Positions 44,918-54,621 are shown, counted from the first letter of the stretch. The stretch: 64,000 nt of DNA from Streptomyces liangshanensis (GCF_011694815.1 NZ_CP050177.1:2717001-2781000); one strand, 5' to 3'. Notes: generated by a model from the sequence alone, not told the origin. Program-made: numbers and translations.

Positions 44918-45457
44918 ATGTCACTGGACGAACTCAGGTCCGCCATACCGGACTACGCCAAGGACCTGCGGCTGAACCTCGGTTCCGTCATCGGCAACAG
45001 CGAACTGCCCGAGCAGCGGCTCTGGGGCACGGTCCTGGCCTGCGCGATCGCCTCCCGCTCCCCGCAGGTGCTGCGCGCGCTGGCGCCCGAGGCGAAGGCC
45101 CGGCTGTCCCCGGAGGCGTACACGGCGGCGAAGTCGGCCGCCGCGATCATGTCGATGAACAACGTCTTCTACCGGACCCGGCACCTGATGTCGGACCCCG
45201 GGTACGGGATGCTCCGGGCCGGCCTGCGGATGAACGTCATCGGCAACCACGGGGTGGAGAGCGCCGACTACGAGTTCTGGTCGCTCGCCGTCTCCGCCGT
45301 CAACGGGTGCGGCCAGTGCCTCGACTCGCACGAGGAGGCACTCCGCAAGGCGGGCGTGGACCGCGAGACCGTCCAGGAGGCGTTCAAGATCGCCTCGGTG
45401 GTCCAGGCGGTGGCCACGACGCTGGACGCGGAGGCGGTGCTGGCGGAGGTGGAGTGA
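44918..45457 (+). CDS. ahpD: alkyl hydroperoxidase AhpD
   Basis: A 179-aa all-helical protein with the thiol centre Cys131-x-x-Cys134 and His138 ([11 protein letters not shown]), which passes electrons from dihydrolipoamide-type donors to AhpC and has weak peroxidase activity. The length fits the family. It is separated from ahpC by 6 nt and thus co-translated. A compound hairpin follows its stop. Confidence 0.96.
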   Translation: MSLDELRSAIPDYAKDLRLNLGSVIGNSELPEQRLWGTVLACAIASRSPQVLRALAPEAKARLSPEAYTAAKSAAAIMSMNNVFYRTRHLMSDPGYGMLRAGLRMNVIGNHGVESADYEFWSLAVSAVNGCGQCLDSHEEALRKAGVDRETVQEAFKIASVVQAVATTLDAEAVLAEVE

Positions 45458-45463
45458 GCGGGC

Positions 45464-45506
45464 GGGGCGGGGGTACGGGCCGGGCGTCCGGCCGGGCACC
45501 CGCCCC
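45464..45506. terminator. compound hairpin between ahpD and the 266-aa gene
   Basis: An outer stem GGGGCGGG (45464-45471) with CCCGCCCC (45499-45506) encloses an inner stem GGCCGG-GCGT-CCGGCC (45478-45493). It lies between convergent ends. Confidence 0.65.
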
Positions 45507-45508
45507 GG

Positions 45509-46309
45509 TCACTTCTTGAGCGTGGCCATCAGGTCCTTCATGTCCTCGACCATCAACGGCTCGCTCCCCGAGAGGTCGACGGCCTCCGGCAGCTTCAGCT
45601 CGCCGGTGACGGGGTCCTCCTCGCCCGAGACCACACCGTTGACCACGAGGCTCAGCTCGACCTGGCCGTCCAGGACCCGGAGCTCCCTGCCCTCGCCCTC
45701 GACGTCGGTCAGGAAGTAGGCGCGCTCCCCCAGACCCGTTACCCGCCGCGCCCTGTGGTCGGTGACGTACCCCGGGGTCGGGGAGGTGATCGAGGCGTCG
45801 AACTCCGGTTCCGGGTCGGTCACCTTGTGCCGGGTGTACGCGAGCTGGACGGAGGCGTACGCCGCGGCGTTCTCGCCCTCCGCACGGGGGTGCGTCAGGT
45901 CGACCGTGCAGACGGCGTGCTCCACCTCGGGCCGCACGTCCACCTGGTGGCTGCCCGTGCCTTCCGGTTCCCCGTACGCCGCGCGCAGCGCGGACAGTTT
46001 CGCGTCCTCGCACAGCTCACGGCTGACCCGGTACCCCCGCAGGTCGGGTACGGCCTGGCTCTCCGCGTACGCCCAGGCGCCCCAGACGGCGGACGCGGCC
46101 AGCGCGCCGCCGCACGCCCACAGCCAGGGGCGCAGACGCGCGAGGGCGTCCCGGTCACCGCCGTCAGCGCCGTCGGCGCCGTCACCGCCGTCCCTTCCGT
46201 GGCTGCCGTCACCAGCTGCGCCCGCCTTCCCAGCGGCCGTGCCGGAGCCCGGCGTTTCCCGGCCGGGCGGCCGGGGGTCGTCGTCGACGAGTTCGAGGTC
46301 GGAGATCAT
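45509..46309 (-). CDS. membrane-anchored hypothetical protein, 266 aa
   Basis: An acidic, Gly/Asp-rich N-terminus (1-55, GDGADGADGGDRD), one membrane helix (about 62-84, LWACGGALAASAVWGAWAYA) and an extracytoplasmic domain with two Cys (ELCEDAKL and AVCTVDLTHP) that could form a disulphide. No family recognised. The start codon overlaps the stop of the AI-2E family gene (ATGA), so the two are coupled and probably work together in the membrane. Confidence 0.7.
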   Translation of the reverse strand: MISDLELVDDDPRPPGRETPGSGTAAGKAGAAGDGSHGRDGGDGADGADGGDRDALARLRPWLWACGGALAASAVWGAWAYAESQAVPDLRGYRVSRELCEDAKLSALRAAYGEPEGTGSHQVDVRPEVEHAVCTVDLTHPRAEGENAAAYASVQLAYTRHKVTDPEPEFDASITSPTPGYVTDHRARRVTGLGERAYFLTDVEGEGRELRVLDGQVELSLVVNGVVSGEEDPVTGELKLPEAVDLSGSEPLMVEDMKDLMATLKK

Positions 46310-47709
46310 TCCTGTCCCGCCAGGGTGTCCGTCGCGACAGGGGCCGGCGCGGGCACGGGTGTCACCGGCCGCTCCGGTGGTGCGGGCGGCTCCGCCTCGG
46401 GGCCGTCCGCCGGTGCCGGCGGTTCGGCCGCCGCGGACGCCTGGCGCAGCGCCTGTTCCTGGCTGTACGAGCGGAGGTAGCCGACCACGGTGTTGGTCAC
46501 CGCGACCAGCGGAACCGCCACCACGGCTCCCCCGATGCCCGCGACGAGCCCGCCCGCCGCGACCGACAGGACCACGGCGAGCGGGTGCACCCGTACCGCG
46601 CGGCCCAGGATGAACGGCTGGAGGATGTGCCCCTCGATCTGCTGCACGGCGAGGACCACGGCCAGCACCATCAGGGCCGTGAAGACGCCGTCGGTGACCA
46701 GAGCGACCACCACGGCCAGGGCGCCCGAGATCACCGCGCCGACGAGCGGGATGAACGCGCCGAGGAAGATGAAGACGGCCAGCGGCACGGCCAGCGGGAC
46801 GTCGAGGAAGTAGAGGCCGAGGCCGATGAAGACGGCGTCGATCAGGGCCACCAGGACCGTGCCGCGCACATAGGCGGTCAGGGTGTGCCAGGCACGCGGC
46901 CCGGCCCCCGCGACCCCTTCGCGCGCCTGCGCCGGGACGAGCTTCAGGGTCCAGCGCCAGATGCGCTTGCCGTCGTACAGGAGGAACAGCGTCGAGAACA
47001 TCGCGAGCAGCGCGCCGGTCAGGAACTCGACCATCACCGTCACGCCCTGGAGGCCGGCGGAGGTGATCTCCTCGGTGTTCGTGCCGACCGCGTCGCTCAG
47101 GTTGTTCGCGATGTCGTTGATCTGCTTCTCGGTGACGTGGAACGGGCTGTTGAGCAGCCAGCGCTTCAGCTCGTCGATGCCGTCCGTGACCCGGTTGGAG
47201 AGGTCGTCGAGGTTCTCCAGGACCTGCCACACCACGAACCAGCCGATGAGTCCCATCAGGACGAACCCGGCGATCGCGGTGAGGGCGGTGGCGACGCCGC
47301 GCGGCACGCCGAAGCGCTTGAGCCAGGCGACCGTCGGCTGGAGCAGCGCGGTGATCAGCAGGGCGGCCGCGAAGGCGAGGACGACCAGTTGGACGGCGCT
47401 GATGACCCGCATGAGGACCCAGAGGGTGCCGGCCAGCACGAGCAGCCGCCAGGCCGCCTCACCGGCGACGCGGATGCCCCACGGTATGGCGGCGACGGGG
47501 TCGGGGCGGGCGGCGACGGCCGGGGCGTACGCGGGCGGCGGCGGGACGTTCTCCGGGGCGGGGGCCGGCAGGGGCGCGGACGCGGGCAGGTCGGCGGTGA
47601 CGTCGTCCTCCGCTTCCGCCTCGACCTCGGCCTTGCGCCGGTCCAGGCGCTCCCCCATGTGGGTCAGTCCTGAACCTACGCGTCCCAGCCACCCCGGCAC
47701 TCTTGACAT
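46306..47709 (-). CDS. AI-2E family transporter-like membrane protein
   Basis: A 467-aa protein with an acidic/Pro-rich cytoplasmic N-terminus and eight or so membrane helices from about residue 75. The family landmarks are the long extracytoplasmic loop after helix 3 (about 155-215, with NDIANNLSDAVGTNTEE) and the C-terminal PLVGAVISG, QIEGHILQPFILGRAVRVHPLAVVLSV and VAVPLVAVTNTVV. Members export autoinducer-2, ions or other solutes; the substrate cannot be inferred. The tail is Pro/Glu-rich. GAGGA lies 7 nt before the ATG. It forms an operon with the overlapping 266-aa gene. Confidence 0.9.
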   Translation of the reverse strand: MSRVPGWLGRVGSGLTHMGERLDRRKAEVEAEAEDDVTADLPASAPLPAPAPENVPPPPAYAPAVAARPDPVAAIPWGIRVAGEAAWRLLVLAGTLWVLMRVISAVQLVVLAFAAALLITALLQPTVAWLKRFGVPRGVATALTAIAGFVLMGLIGWFVVWQVLENLDDLSNRVTDGIDELKRWLLNSPFHVTEKQINDIANNLSDAVGTNTEEITSAGLQGVTVMVEFLTGALLAMFSTLFLLYDGKRIWRWTLKLVPAQAREGVAGAGPRAWHTLTAYVRGTVLVALIDAVFIGLGLYFLDVPLAVPLAVFIFLGAFIPLVGAVISGALAVVVALVTDGVFTALMVLAVVLAVQQIEGHILQPFILGRAVRVHPLAVVLSVAAGGLVAGIGGAVVAVPLVAVTNTVVGYLRSYSQEQALRQASAAAEPPAPADGPEAEPPAPPERPVTPVPAPAPVATDTLAGQE

Positions 47710-47785
47710 GATGTGTCCTCTTCCCCCCGACTGTCTCCCCACGCGTCCCTCCGGGGGCCGTTCGAAACGACCGTACACGGGCGAA

Positions 47786-47812
47786 GCCCCCCACCGTAGG
47801 ACGGTGAGGGGC
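47786..47812 (-). terminator. hairpin after the secreted SLT-like gene
   Basis: GCCCCCCACCGT, loop AGG, ACGGTGAGGGGC: a 12-bp stem with one mismatch, 36 nt beyond the stop. Confidence 0.65.
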
Positions 47813-47847
47813 CTCACAGGGTTGAGCGCGGGGCGGACGAGGTCCGG

Positions 47848-48573
47848 CTAGTACCAGTTGTTGGCCTGCCAGAACGACCAAGCGCCGCAGGGGCTCTCGT
47901 AGCGGTCGTTCATGTAGCCGAGGCCCCACTTGATCTGGGTGGCCGGGTTGGTCTGCCAGTCGGCACCGGCCGAGGCCATCTTGGAGCCGGGGAGCGCCTG
48001 GACGAGGCCGTACGCGCCGGAGGACGCGTTCTGGGCCCGGTAGTTCCAGGTGGACTCGTGGTTCACGATGTTGCTGAAGCACTGGAACTGGTCGGCCGGC
48101 ACGATCTGCCGGGCGATCGCCTGGACCTGGGCGACGGTGTACGAGCTCTGCACGGTGGCGGAGAACGACGCGATGGAGTTGGCGGACTCCTTCTCCGCCT
48201 TCTCCTGCTTGGCCTTCTCCTCGGCGGCTTCCTTGGCCTTCTTGGCCTCGGCCGCCTTGTCCTCGGCCGCCTGCTTCTTGGCCGTGGCGTCCTTGGCCGC
48301 CTGGAGACGGGCGCTTTCCTCGGCCGACTTCTGCGCCGCCGTGTCGGCGGCCGATGCCTGGGCCTCGGCCTGCTGGGTCAGCGACGCGGTCTGGACCTGC
48401 GCCTGCTGGCCCGCGGGGATGTCTGCGAGGAGCGTCGTGTCGGCTGCGGTGGCCTCGAAGTTGTCGTCCGAAACCTGCGCGGTGGCGCCCGAGGCGACCC
48501 CCACGACTGCGCCGACGGTGGTGACCGCGGTGGCAGAAGCCACGGCGAACCCCCGGACCGAGATCCGGCTCAC
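47848..48573 (-). CDS. secreted transglycosylase SLT/lysozyme-like protein
   Basis: A 241-aa exported protein with a signal peptide (1-32, ending SGATA), an Ala/Lys/Glu-rich coiled coil (about 75-140) and a C-terminal lysozyme-fold domain (about 155-241). NHESTWNYRAQNASSGAYGL holds the likely catalytic Glu, and the domain ends YESPCGAWSFWQANNWY as in actinobacterial SLT proteins. It should cleave peptidoglycan glycan strands. Two starts are possible: GTG 48573 (GGAAGG upstream) gives the best signal peptide; ATG 48600 (GAGG upstream) adds nine residues. A ~300-nt leader precedes it. Confidence 0.9.
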   Translation of the reverse strand: MSRISVRGFAVASATAVTTVGAVVGVASGATAQVSDDNFEATAADTTLLADIPAGQQAQVQTASLTQQAEAQASAADTAAQKSAEESARLQAAKDATAKKQAAEDKAAEAKKAKEAAEEKAKQEKAEKESANSIASFSATVQSSYTVAQVQAIARQIVPADQFQCFSNIVNHESTWNYRAQNASSGAYGLVQALPGSKMASAGADWQTNPATQIKWGLGYMNDRYESPCGAWSFWQANNWY

Positions 48574-48600
48574 ACGGTGTCCTTCCAGCATCGCCCGCAT

Positions 48601-48902
48601 AGGTGACCTCGCGGACGCGATCGTGCCCCTGGCACTGGACTCCGCACTACTGGGTCACGGGAGACTCGGGCCCGACGGGCGATTCCCGCACGGGGATCGT
48701 CACTTGATGCTCGGGCGGCATGCGGCGGCAAGTGTGGAGTTGTCTGGTGCTGCACCTCTGGAGGTGCGGGTGTGCCGCATGCGGGGGCCTGACGGAAGCA
48801 AGACTCTGCCGGAAGCCGACGCCGCGAGGCAATTAATCGTTGCGTGGGATAGCTCACACCCCGTTTGCCCCAGGAGTTTTCAGGAAAAGCGCGCACGCAG
48901 CA
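48601..48902 (-). other. long leader upstream of the SLT-like gene, unclassified
   Basis: About 300 nt without a gene. A GCACCT-CTGG-AGGTGC hairpin lies at 48752-48767. Many Streptomyces wall-hydrolase genes have c-di-AMP riboswitches in such leaders, but the expected conserved blocks could not be recognised by eye, so none is called. Confidence 0.35.
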
Positions 48903-48942
48903 GCGCCGCCCGGCTAAGCTCCTGGGCTTCGCCGGGCGGCGC
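48903..48942 (-). terminator. hairpin after the PIN-PhoH gene
   Basis: GCGCCGCCCGGC (48903-48914) and GCCGGGCGGCGC (48931-48942): a perfect 12-bp stem. The 16-nt loop has a small AAGC/GCTT helix. Confidence 0.75.
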
Positions 48943-48961
48943 CAACTGGGGTGATACGTAC

Positions 48962-50284
48962 CTAGATCTGGCCGTCCTCCAGCATTTCGGTCACGAGCGC
49001 GGCGATCTCCGAGCGCTCGGAGCGGGTGAGGGTGACATGCGCGAAGAGCGGATGGCCCTTGAGCTTCTCGACGACCGCCACGATGCCGTCGTACCGGCCC
49101 ACCCGCAGGTTGTCGCGCTGCGCGACGTCGTGCGTGAGCACCACCCGGGAGTTGGCCCCGATCCGGGAGAGGACCGTCAGCAGGACGTTCCGCTCCAGGG
49201 ACTGGGCCTCGTCGACGATGACGAACGCGTCGTGCAGGGAACGGCCGCGGATGTGCGTGAGCGGCAGCACCTCCAGCATGCCGCGCCCGAGCACCTCCTC
49301 GATCACGTCACGGCCGGCGACCGCGGAGAGCGTGTCGAAGACCGCCTGCGCCCAGGGGCTCATCTTCTCGGCCTCGGAGCCCGGCAGATAGCCCAGCTCC
49401 TGGCCGCCGACCGCGTACAGCGGCCGGAAGACCATCACCTTCTGGTGCTGCCTGCGCTCCAGGACCGCTTCCAGGCCCGCGCAGAGGGCCAGCGCCGACT
49501 TGCCGGTGCCGGCCCGGCCGCCCATCGACACGATGCCGATGTCCGGGTCGAGGAGGAGGTCCAGGGCGATGCGCTGCTCGGCGCTGCGGCCGTGGATCCC
49601 GAAGGCCTCCCGGTCGCCGCGGACGAGCCGTACGTTGCCCTCCGGGGTGACCCGGCCGAGCGCCTTGCCGCGCTCGGACTGGAGCACCAGCCCGGTGTGC
49701 ACCGGCAGGTCGCCCACCTCGGGCACGAAGACCGACTCCTCCGAGTAGAGGAGGTCGATCTGGTCGGCGGCGAGTGTCAGCTCGCTCATCCCGGTCCAGC
49801 CCGAATCGGTGATGGCGAGCTCGGCGCGGTACTCCTCGGCGAGGAGTCCGACCGACGACGCCTTGATGCGCAGAGGCAGGTCCTTGGAGACGACCGTGAC
49901 GTCGTACCCCTCGGCCTGGAGATTCCGCGCGACCGCGAGAATCCGTGAGTCGTTGTCCCCCAGTCGGAAGCCGGCGGGCAGGATGCCGGGATCGGAGTGG
50001 TTGAGCTCGACACGGAGGCTGCCGCCCAGGTCGCCCAGCGGGATGGGGGCGTCGAGGCGGCCGAACCGGATGCGGAAGTCGTCCAGCAGGCGCAGGGCCT
50101 GCCGGGCGAAATACCCCAGCTCCGGATGGTGCCTCTTGGCCTCCAACTCCGTGATCACCACGATCGGCAGCACAACCTCGTGCTCGTCGAAGCGGGACAT
50201 GGCGTTCGGATCGGCCAGCAGGACGCTGGTGTCGAGAACGTAGGTGCGCCGGTCAGGCATGCGGCGCTTCGAGCTTGTCACCAC
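48962..50284 (-). CDS. PIN-PhoH fusion ATPase (PhoH2 type)
   Basis: A 440-aa protein with an N-terminal PIN nuclease domain (about 10-150; [29 protein letters not shown] hold acidic metal ligands) fused to a PhoH helicase-like ATPase (about 225-440; Walker A GRAGTGKS, Walker [12 protein letters not shown]). PhoH2 proteins unwind and cleave RNA. GTG 50284 gives the N-terminus [15 protein letters not shown] expected from Streptomyces relatives as recalled; ATG 50260 is the alternative and neither has a strong Shine-Dalgarno. It is followed by a perfect hairpin. Confidence 0.92.
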   Translation of the reverse strand: MVTSSKRRMPDRRTYVLDTSVLLADPNAMSRFDEHEVVLPIVVITELEAKRHHPELGYFARQALRLLDDFRIRFGRLDAPIPLGDLGGSLRVELNHSDPGILPAGFRLGDNDSRILAVARNLQAEGYDVTVVSKDLPLRIKASSVGLLAEEYRAELAITDSGWTGMSELTLAADQIDLLYSEESVFVPEVGDLPVHTGLVLQSERGKALGRVTPEGNVRLVRGDREAFGIHGRSAEQRIALDLLLDPDIGIVSMGGRAGTGKSALALCAGLEAVLERRQHQKVMVFRPLYAVGGQELGYLPGSEAEKMSPWAQAVFDTLSAVAGRDVIEEVLGRGMLEVLPLTHIRGRSLHDAFVIVDEAQSLERNVLLTVLSRIGANSRVVLTHDVAQRDNLRVGRYDGIVAVVEKLKGHPLFAHVTLTRSERSEIAALVTEMLEDGQI

Positions 50285-50667
50285 GGAAGGACGTACCCCC
50301 TCGGATGAGGTCGGGGTGCGACGGCGTCGCGGGCGGGTGGACCGGGCTGCGGACCCCATGCGCGGGCCGAGCTCCGGCCCTCCACGTCGCCCGTACGTCT
50401 GACCGTACGGTCGTCCTGGTGCAAAGGGCCTCCCGGGCGGACGGCCCCATGCCGTCCGCTGAGATGCGACATCCGCCCGGCAGCTGCTCCCGGAAGGCTT
50501 TCGGACGTCGACCTGGAAGCTGTATTCCCTGTTCCGCGCTCAGCCATGCCATGGCATATGACGGACGACGGGTGAACCTCGGGTGAAAAGGACGCGGGCC
50601 ACGGGGGTACGGACCGGGCCTGACGGCGCTACCGGGGCGCGGAGGCCTTGGGCGGCAAGGGGCTCGC
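50285..50667. other. 383-bp intergenic region, no gene supported
   Basis: Lies between the cis-prenyltransferase stop and the PhoH start. Open frames exist on both strands but lack start signals and codon bias. A CGTACG-rich stretch and the 12-bp palindrome ATGCCATGGCAT (near 50550) are the only visible structures. Confidence 0.45.
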
Positions 50668-51429
50668 TCAGGTTCCGTAGCGGCGGTGACGGGCCGCGTA
50701 GTCGCGCAGGGCGCGGAGAAAGTCGACTTTACGGAAGGCCGGCCAGAAGACTTCGCAGAAGTAGTACTCCGAATGGGCGCTCTGCCAGAGCATGAAGCCG
50801 GAGAGACGCTGTTCCCCGCTGGTGCGGATGACGAGGTCGGGGTCGGGCTGGCCCCGGGTGTAGAGGTGCGAGGAGATCATGTCGGTGTCGACGATCTCGG
50901 CCAGCTCCTCGAAGGAGGTGCCCTTGCCCGCGTGGTCGATGAGCAGGGAGCGGACGGCGTCCGCGATCTCCTGGCGGCCGCCGTAGCCCACGGCGACGTT
51001 GACGAGTATTCCCTTGTTGCCGAGGGTGGCCTGCTCGGCCTCCTTGAGGATGATCTGGGTGCGGGCGGGGAGCAGGTCGAGCGTGCCCACGTGGTGCACC
51101 TGCCAGCGGCCGTCGGCGGCCAGCTGGCGGACCGTGTTCTCGATGATGCCGAGAAGGGGGACGAGCTCTTCCTCGGGGCGGTCGAAGTTGTCCGTGGAGA
51201 GCATCCAGAGGGTGACGACCTGGACGTCGGTCTCGGAGCACCAGCCGAGCAGTTCGAGGATCTTGCTGGCGCCCGCCTTGTGTCCTTGCTCGGCCGTACC
51301 GCCGGACGCCTTCGCCCAGCGACGGTTGCCGTCCAGGATGACGCCGATGTGCTTGGGCACCTGGTCGTGGTCGAGACGGCCTTCCACCCGGCGTGCGTAG
51401 AGCCTGTACACCAGGTCGCGCAGGTTCAC
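50668..51429 (-). CDS. cis-prenyltransferase (UppS type)
   Basis: A 253-aa isoprenyl transferase that extends an allylic diphosphate with IPP in cis, giving the undecaprenyl carrier (or a shorter polyprenyl) used for wall synthesis. The signature ILDGNRRWA has the essential Asp33. GYGGRQEIADA and the C-terminal DLVIRTSGEQRLSGFMLWQSAHSEYYF motifs are complete. Actinobacteria often have two such enzymes, so the chain length is not certain. GTG 51429 is preferred to GTG 51438 because GAGAGGTGG then has proper spacing. It is divergent from the aldo/keto reductase gene. Confidence 0.93.
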   Translation of the reverse strand: MNLRDLVYRLYARRVEGRLDHDQVPKHIGVILDGNRRWAKASGGTAEQGHKAGASKILELLGWCSETDVQVVTLWMLSTDNFDRPEEELVPLLGIIENTVRQLAADGRWQVHHVGTLDLLPARTQIILKEAEQATLGNKGILVNVAVGYGGRQEIADAVRSLLIDHAGKGTSFEELAEIVDTDMISSHLYTRGQPDPDLVIRTSGEQRLSGFMLWQSAHSEYYFCEVFWPAFRKVDFLRALRDYAARHRRYGT

Positions 51430-51586
51430 TGAGTCCACCTCTCGATTCCGTGGGGACCGGCGCGTCCACTAAGTCCACTGACGGGATCCTGGGGCCGGCC
51501 CAGGGACCCCGAAGCCGTCACAGTACTGCGCGGGCACCACGGGCACCCAACCCGCTCTGTCACAACTCCGTGATAAGCAAGTATGT

Positions 51587-52624
51587 GTGACTGATTTCCC
51601 GTCTTACCCCGCAGCCGACGACCGGTACGACTCCATGGAGTACCGGCGCAGCGGTCGCAGCGGCCTCAAACTGCCCGCGATCTCGCTCGGCCTCTGGCAC
51701 AACTTCGGTGACGACTACGCATTGGAGACACAGCGCTCGATCCTGCGCCGTGCCTTCGATCTGGGCGTCACGCACTTCGACCTGGCGAACAACTACGGTC
51801 CGCCGCCCGGCTCCGCCGAGCTGAACTTCGGCAAGATCTTCGGCCAGGACTTCAAGGGCTACCGGGACGAGCTCGTCCTGTCGACCAAGGCCGGCTACCG
51901 GATGCACGCCGGTCCTTACGGCGAGTGGGGGTCCCGTAAGTACCTGCTGTCCTCGCTGGACGCGTCCCTGTCGCGGATGGGCGTCGACTACGTCGACATC
52001 TTCTACTCGCACCGCCCGGACAAGGACACTCCTCTCGAGGAGACGATGGGCGCGCTGGCGTCCGCCGTGCAGCAGGGCAAGGCGCTGTACGTGGGGATCT
52101 CGTCCTACAAGGCGGCGGAGAGCGCCGAGGCGGCGCGCATCCTCAAGGAGATGGGTGTTCCGGCGCTCATCCACCAGCCGTCCTACTCGATGATAAATCG
52201 GTGGATCGAGGACGAGTCGCTCCTCGACACCCTGGAGCAGGCGGGGATGGGCTGCATCTCGTTCGTGCCGCTGGCCCAGGGCCTGCTGACGAACAAGTAC
52301 CTCAAGGGGATCCCGGAGGGGTCGCGGGCCACGCAGGGCAAGACCCTGGACCCGCACCTGCTCTCCGACGAGGTCGTGCGGCGCCTGAACGGGCTGAACG
52401 ACATCGCGGGGCGGCGTGGTCAGTCGCTGGCGCAGCTGGCGCTGAACTGGGTGCTCCGCGACCCGCGCATGACGTCGGCCCTGATCGGCGCGTCCAGCGT
52501 GAAGCAGCTGGAGGAGAACGTGGCCGCCCTGTCGGCGGCGCCGCTGTCCGAGGACGAGTTGGTCGAGATCGACACGTTCGCGGTGGACACCGAGGGCACG
52601 AACATCTGGGCCGGACGGAACTGA
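51587..52624 (+). CDS. aldo/keto reductase (YghZ/Kv-beta type)
   Basis: A 345-aa NADPH-dependent reductase close to L-glyceraldehyde-3-phosphate reductase. The catalytic tetrad is Asp65, Tyr70, Lys101 and His142 (HFDLANNYGPP, LSTKAGYRMHAGPYGEWGS, YSHRPDKDTP). The cofactor site is near GASSVKQLEENV. It starts with GTG 51587; the Shine-Dalgarno is poor. Physiological substrate unknown, probably a reactive aldehyde such as methylglyoxal. The rare codons ATA and AAT occur together in YSMINRW. Confidence 0.93.
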   Translation: MTDFPSYPAADDRYDSMEYRRSGRSGLKLPAISLGLWHNFGDDYALETQRSILRRAFDLGVTHFDLANNYGPPPGSAELNFGKIFGQDFKGYRDELVLSTKAGYRMHAGPYGEWGSRKYLLSSLDASLSRMGVDYVDIFYSHRPDKDTPLEETMGALASAVQQGKALYVGISSYKAAESAEAARILKEMGVPALIHQPSYSMINRWIEDESLLDTLEQAGMGCISFVPLAQGLLTNKYLKGIPEGSRATQGKTLDPHLLSDEVVRRLNGLNDIAGRRGQSLAQLALNWVLRDPRMTSALIGASSVKQLEENVAALSAAPLSEDELVEIDTFAVDTEGTNIWAGRN

Positions 52625-52971
52625 CGGTCCGGACGCCCGGGCGGGGGCCGGGCGGGGTCCTGGGTGGGAGCGCGGGGCGGGGGCCTGAGCGAGGGCGCGG
52701 GGCCGGCATGAAAAAACGGGCCGGTCCGTGGGGGGGATACGGACCGGCCCGAGGGGGGGAGTTCCACCATAACCCTTCGTAAGGGTTGATGCGCCCCTCG
52801 GTACGGGCCGATCGGCCGCGGTTGGCGGGCGGGCAGCGGTTCGAGCCCTTGCGGGGCCCGGGATTCCGGGGTTTTCCGCCGGTCGGCCCCCGGGGAATGG
52901 CGAGAAGTCGCCACGGCCCGTCGTCACTCTCAGGAGCGAAGGGGTGACGGCGTGAGCTTGACGCCCGGCGG
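52625..52971. other. 347-bp convergent intergenic region
   Basis: Contains the strong hairpin at 52718-52750 and no supported gene. Positions 52890-52970 are less G-rich and show nothing recognisable. Confidence 0.5.
52711..52750 (-). terminator. intrinsic terminator with T tract
   Basis: GGGCCGGTCCGT (52718-52729) and ACGGACCGGCCC (52739-52750) form a perfect 12-bp stem. On the minus strand it is followed by TTTTTT (52711-52716), a classical Rho-independent terminator for the DUF2079 gene; the stem could also stop plus-strand transcription. Confidence 0.85.
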
Positions 52972-54621
52972 TCAGAGCCGGGCCGCGCGCATGAGACCGA
53001 GACGCGGCGGGGTGCGGTGGAGGAGTGTGATGCCGTCGCGGCGGGCCACGACCTCGTACCCGTACTTCCGCTGTGCGGCGACCAATTGGGCGTCCTGCTC
53101 CGGCGCCGGGTAGGGCCACGCGCCGCTCGGGTAGGGCCAGGCCTCCGGGGGCTCCCTGTCGTACACGATCCATTCGGCGGTGGGCCGGGGCAGCTCGCGG
53201 TCGTACTCGTACAGCCTGCCCCCGACCGGGAACGTCGGGAAGACCACCACTTCGCAGCGGGCGGTCAGCTGGGGCGCGAGGCGGTTGGAGGCGGCGACGG
53301 TGACGCCGTCGGGGATCCGGGCGAGCAGGGCGCGGGCGGCCTCGATGTGGGGGGTGGTGCGCCAGGTGGCCCGTTGCGCCAGTTGGGCGAGCGGGAACGA
53401 CGGCAGCATGACCACGGTCACGGCGAGCACGGTGACGAGCGAGGCGCGGACATGGCGTGCGCCGAGCGGGTGACGGCTGTGGCGCCACCGGGCGAGGGAG
53501 TCGATGAGCCCGGCGAACACGACGGGCATCAGGATCGCGCTGTAGTGGAACGCGGTGCCCCAGTGGAAGCCGTTCTGCGACAGCATCCGCCAGGCGAGCG
53601 TGGGGACGGCGATCAGGGAGAGCGGCGAGCGCAGGGCGAGCAGGGCCGAGGGGGCGAAGACCAGCACGAGCGTCATGGCCTTGACGTCGGGGCGCAGGGC
53701 GTCGAGCGGGGCGAAGGCGAGGGTGGCGAGGAGGGAGCTGTGGGCTCCTTCGCCGAGGTTCCCGCCGTGCGCGTACCCGCCGGCGGGGTTGAAGGCGGGG
53801 AGCAGCACCTTGATCTCGACGAGGCTGCCGAGGACGCCGGCGGCGAGGGTGAGGAGGCCGAGGCGGCGGGGGTGCGTGCCGCCTTCCGGCGTGTCCCGCC
53901 CGCCGCGCCAGGCGATGTACGCGCCGACGGCGGCCAGGGTCAGGCCGAGGTCCTCCTTGACGAGCAGCAGGGGCGCGGCCCAGGCGACGGCCCGGCCCCA
54001 GCGCCGGCGGCCGAGCGCTTCGAGGGCGAAGGCCAGCAGCGGTACGGCGAGGGCGACCTCGTGGAAGTCGAAGGCGGCGGCCGACGCGATCCCCCAACTG
54101 GCCCCGTACCCGAAGGCGACGACGTGCGCCGAGCGCGGGCCGAGCACCCGGGCGGCCCAGCGGGCGAGCGGGACGACGGCGAGGGCGAGCAGCGCGGACT
54201 GGGCGAGGAGCAGGCAGAGGGGGGACGGCCAGAGGCGGTAGAGGGGGGCGAGGACGGCGAGCAGGGGGTGGAAGTGGTCGCCGAGGAGGTTGAAGCCGTC
54301 GCCGCGCAGGGGGACGACGGGGGCGCGGAGGTGCGCGTAGGCGCGTACCGCCTGCTCGAAGATGCCGAGGTCGTAGCCGGTGGTACGGAGCAGGAGATGG
54401 CGGCGTACGGCGACGGTCGCGTACAGCAGGCAGAGGGCGGCGGCCCAGCCCCACGGGAGGAGGGCGCCGGGGAGGCGGGGGGCGGCGAGCGGGGTGAGTT
54501 CACCGGTGGGGGCGGGGACGGGGGCCGGGCGCGCTCGCGTCGCGGGGCCGCCGTGTCCGGCCGGCTTCCCCGCCTCGCCCTGTTCGTCCCGTACATCTGA
54601 TTGACCCGAAGATGTCCCCAT
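52972..54621 (-). CDS. DUF2079 membrane protein
   Basis: A 549-aa polytopic protein with about 10-11 hydrophobic segments. The family landmarks TTGYDLGIFEQAVRAYAHL (about 80-98), GDHFHPLLAVLAPLYRLWPSP and FHYSAILMPVVFAGL mark DUF2079, related to GT-C glycosyltransferases. The acidic pair in the first loop (YDLGIFEQ) is where GT-C enzymes hold catalytic Asp/Glu, so transfer from a polyprenyl-linked sugar is plausible but unproven. The start at ATG 54621 has TAGCAT 8 nt upstream and no Shine-Dalgarno. It is followed by the intrinsic terminator. Confidence 0.85.
   Translation of the reverse strand: MGTSSGQSDVRDEQGEAGKPAGHGGPATRARPAPVPAPTGELTPLAAPRLPGALLPWGWAAALCLLYATVAVRRHLLLRTTGYDLGIFEQAVRAYAHLRAPVVPLRGDGFNLLGDHFHPLLAVLAPLYRLWPSPLCLLLAQSALLALAVVPLARWAARVLGPRSAHVVAFGYGASWGIASAAAFDFHEVALAVPLLAFALEALGRRRWGRAVAWAAPLLLVKEDLGLTLAAVGAYIAWRGGRDTPEGGTHPRRLGLLTLAAGVLGSLVEIKVLLPAFNPAGGYAHGGNLGEGAHSSLLATLAFAPLDALRPDVKAMTLVLVFAPSALLALRSPLSLIAVPTLAWRMLSQNGFHWGTAFHYSAILMPVVFAGLIDSLARWRHSRHPLGARHVRASLVTVLAVTVVMLPSFPLAQLAQRATWRTTPHIEAARALLARIPDGVTVAASNRLAPQLTARCEVVVFPTFPVGGRLYEYDRELPRPTAEWIVYDREPPEAWPYPSGAWPYPAPEQDAQLVAAQRKYGYEVVARRDGITLLHRTPPRLGLMRAARL

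Noticed and set aside
48752..48902. c-di-AMP (ydaO) riboswitch before the SLT-like gene
   Set aside because: A GAGCTATCCC stretch vaguely resembles one conserved block, but the others were not found by eye. Kept as a finding to be tested, not called.
50253..50586. About 100-codon frames on both strands upstream of the PhoH gene
   Set aside because: They overlap each other, lack start signals and have no Streptomyces wobble bias.
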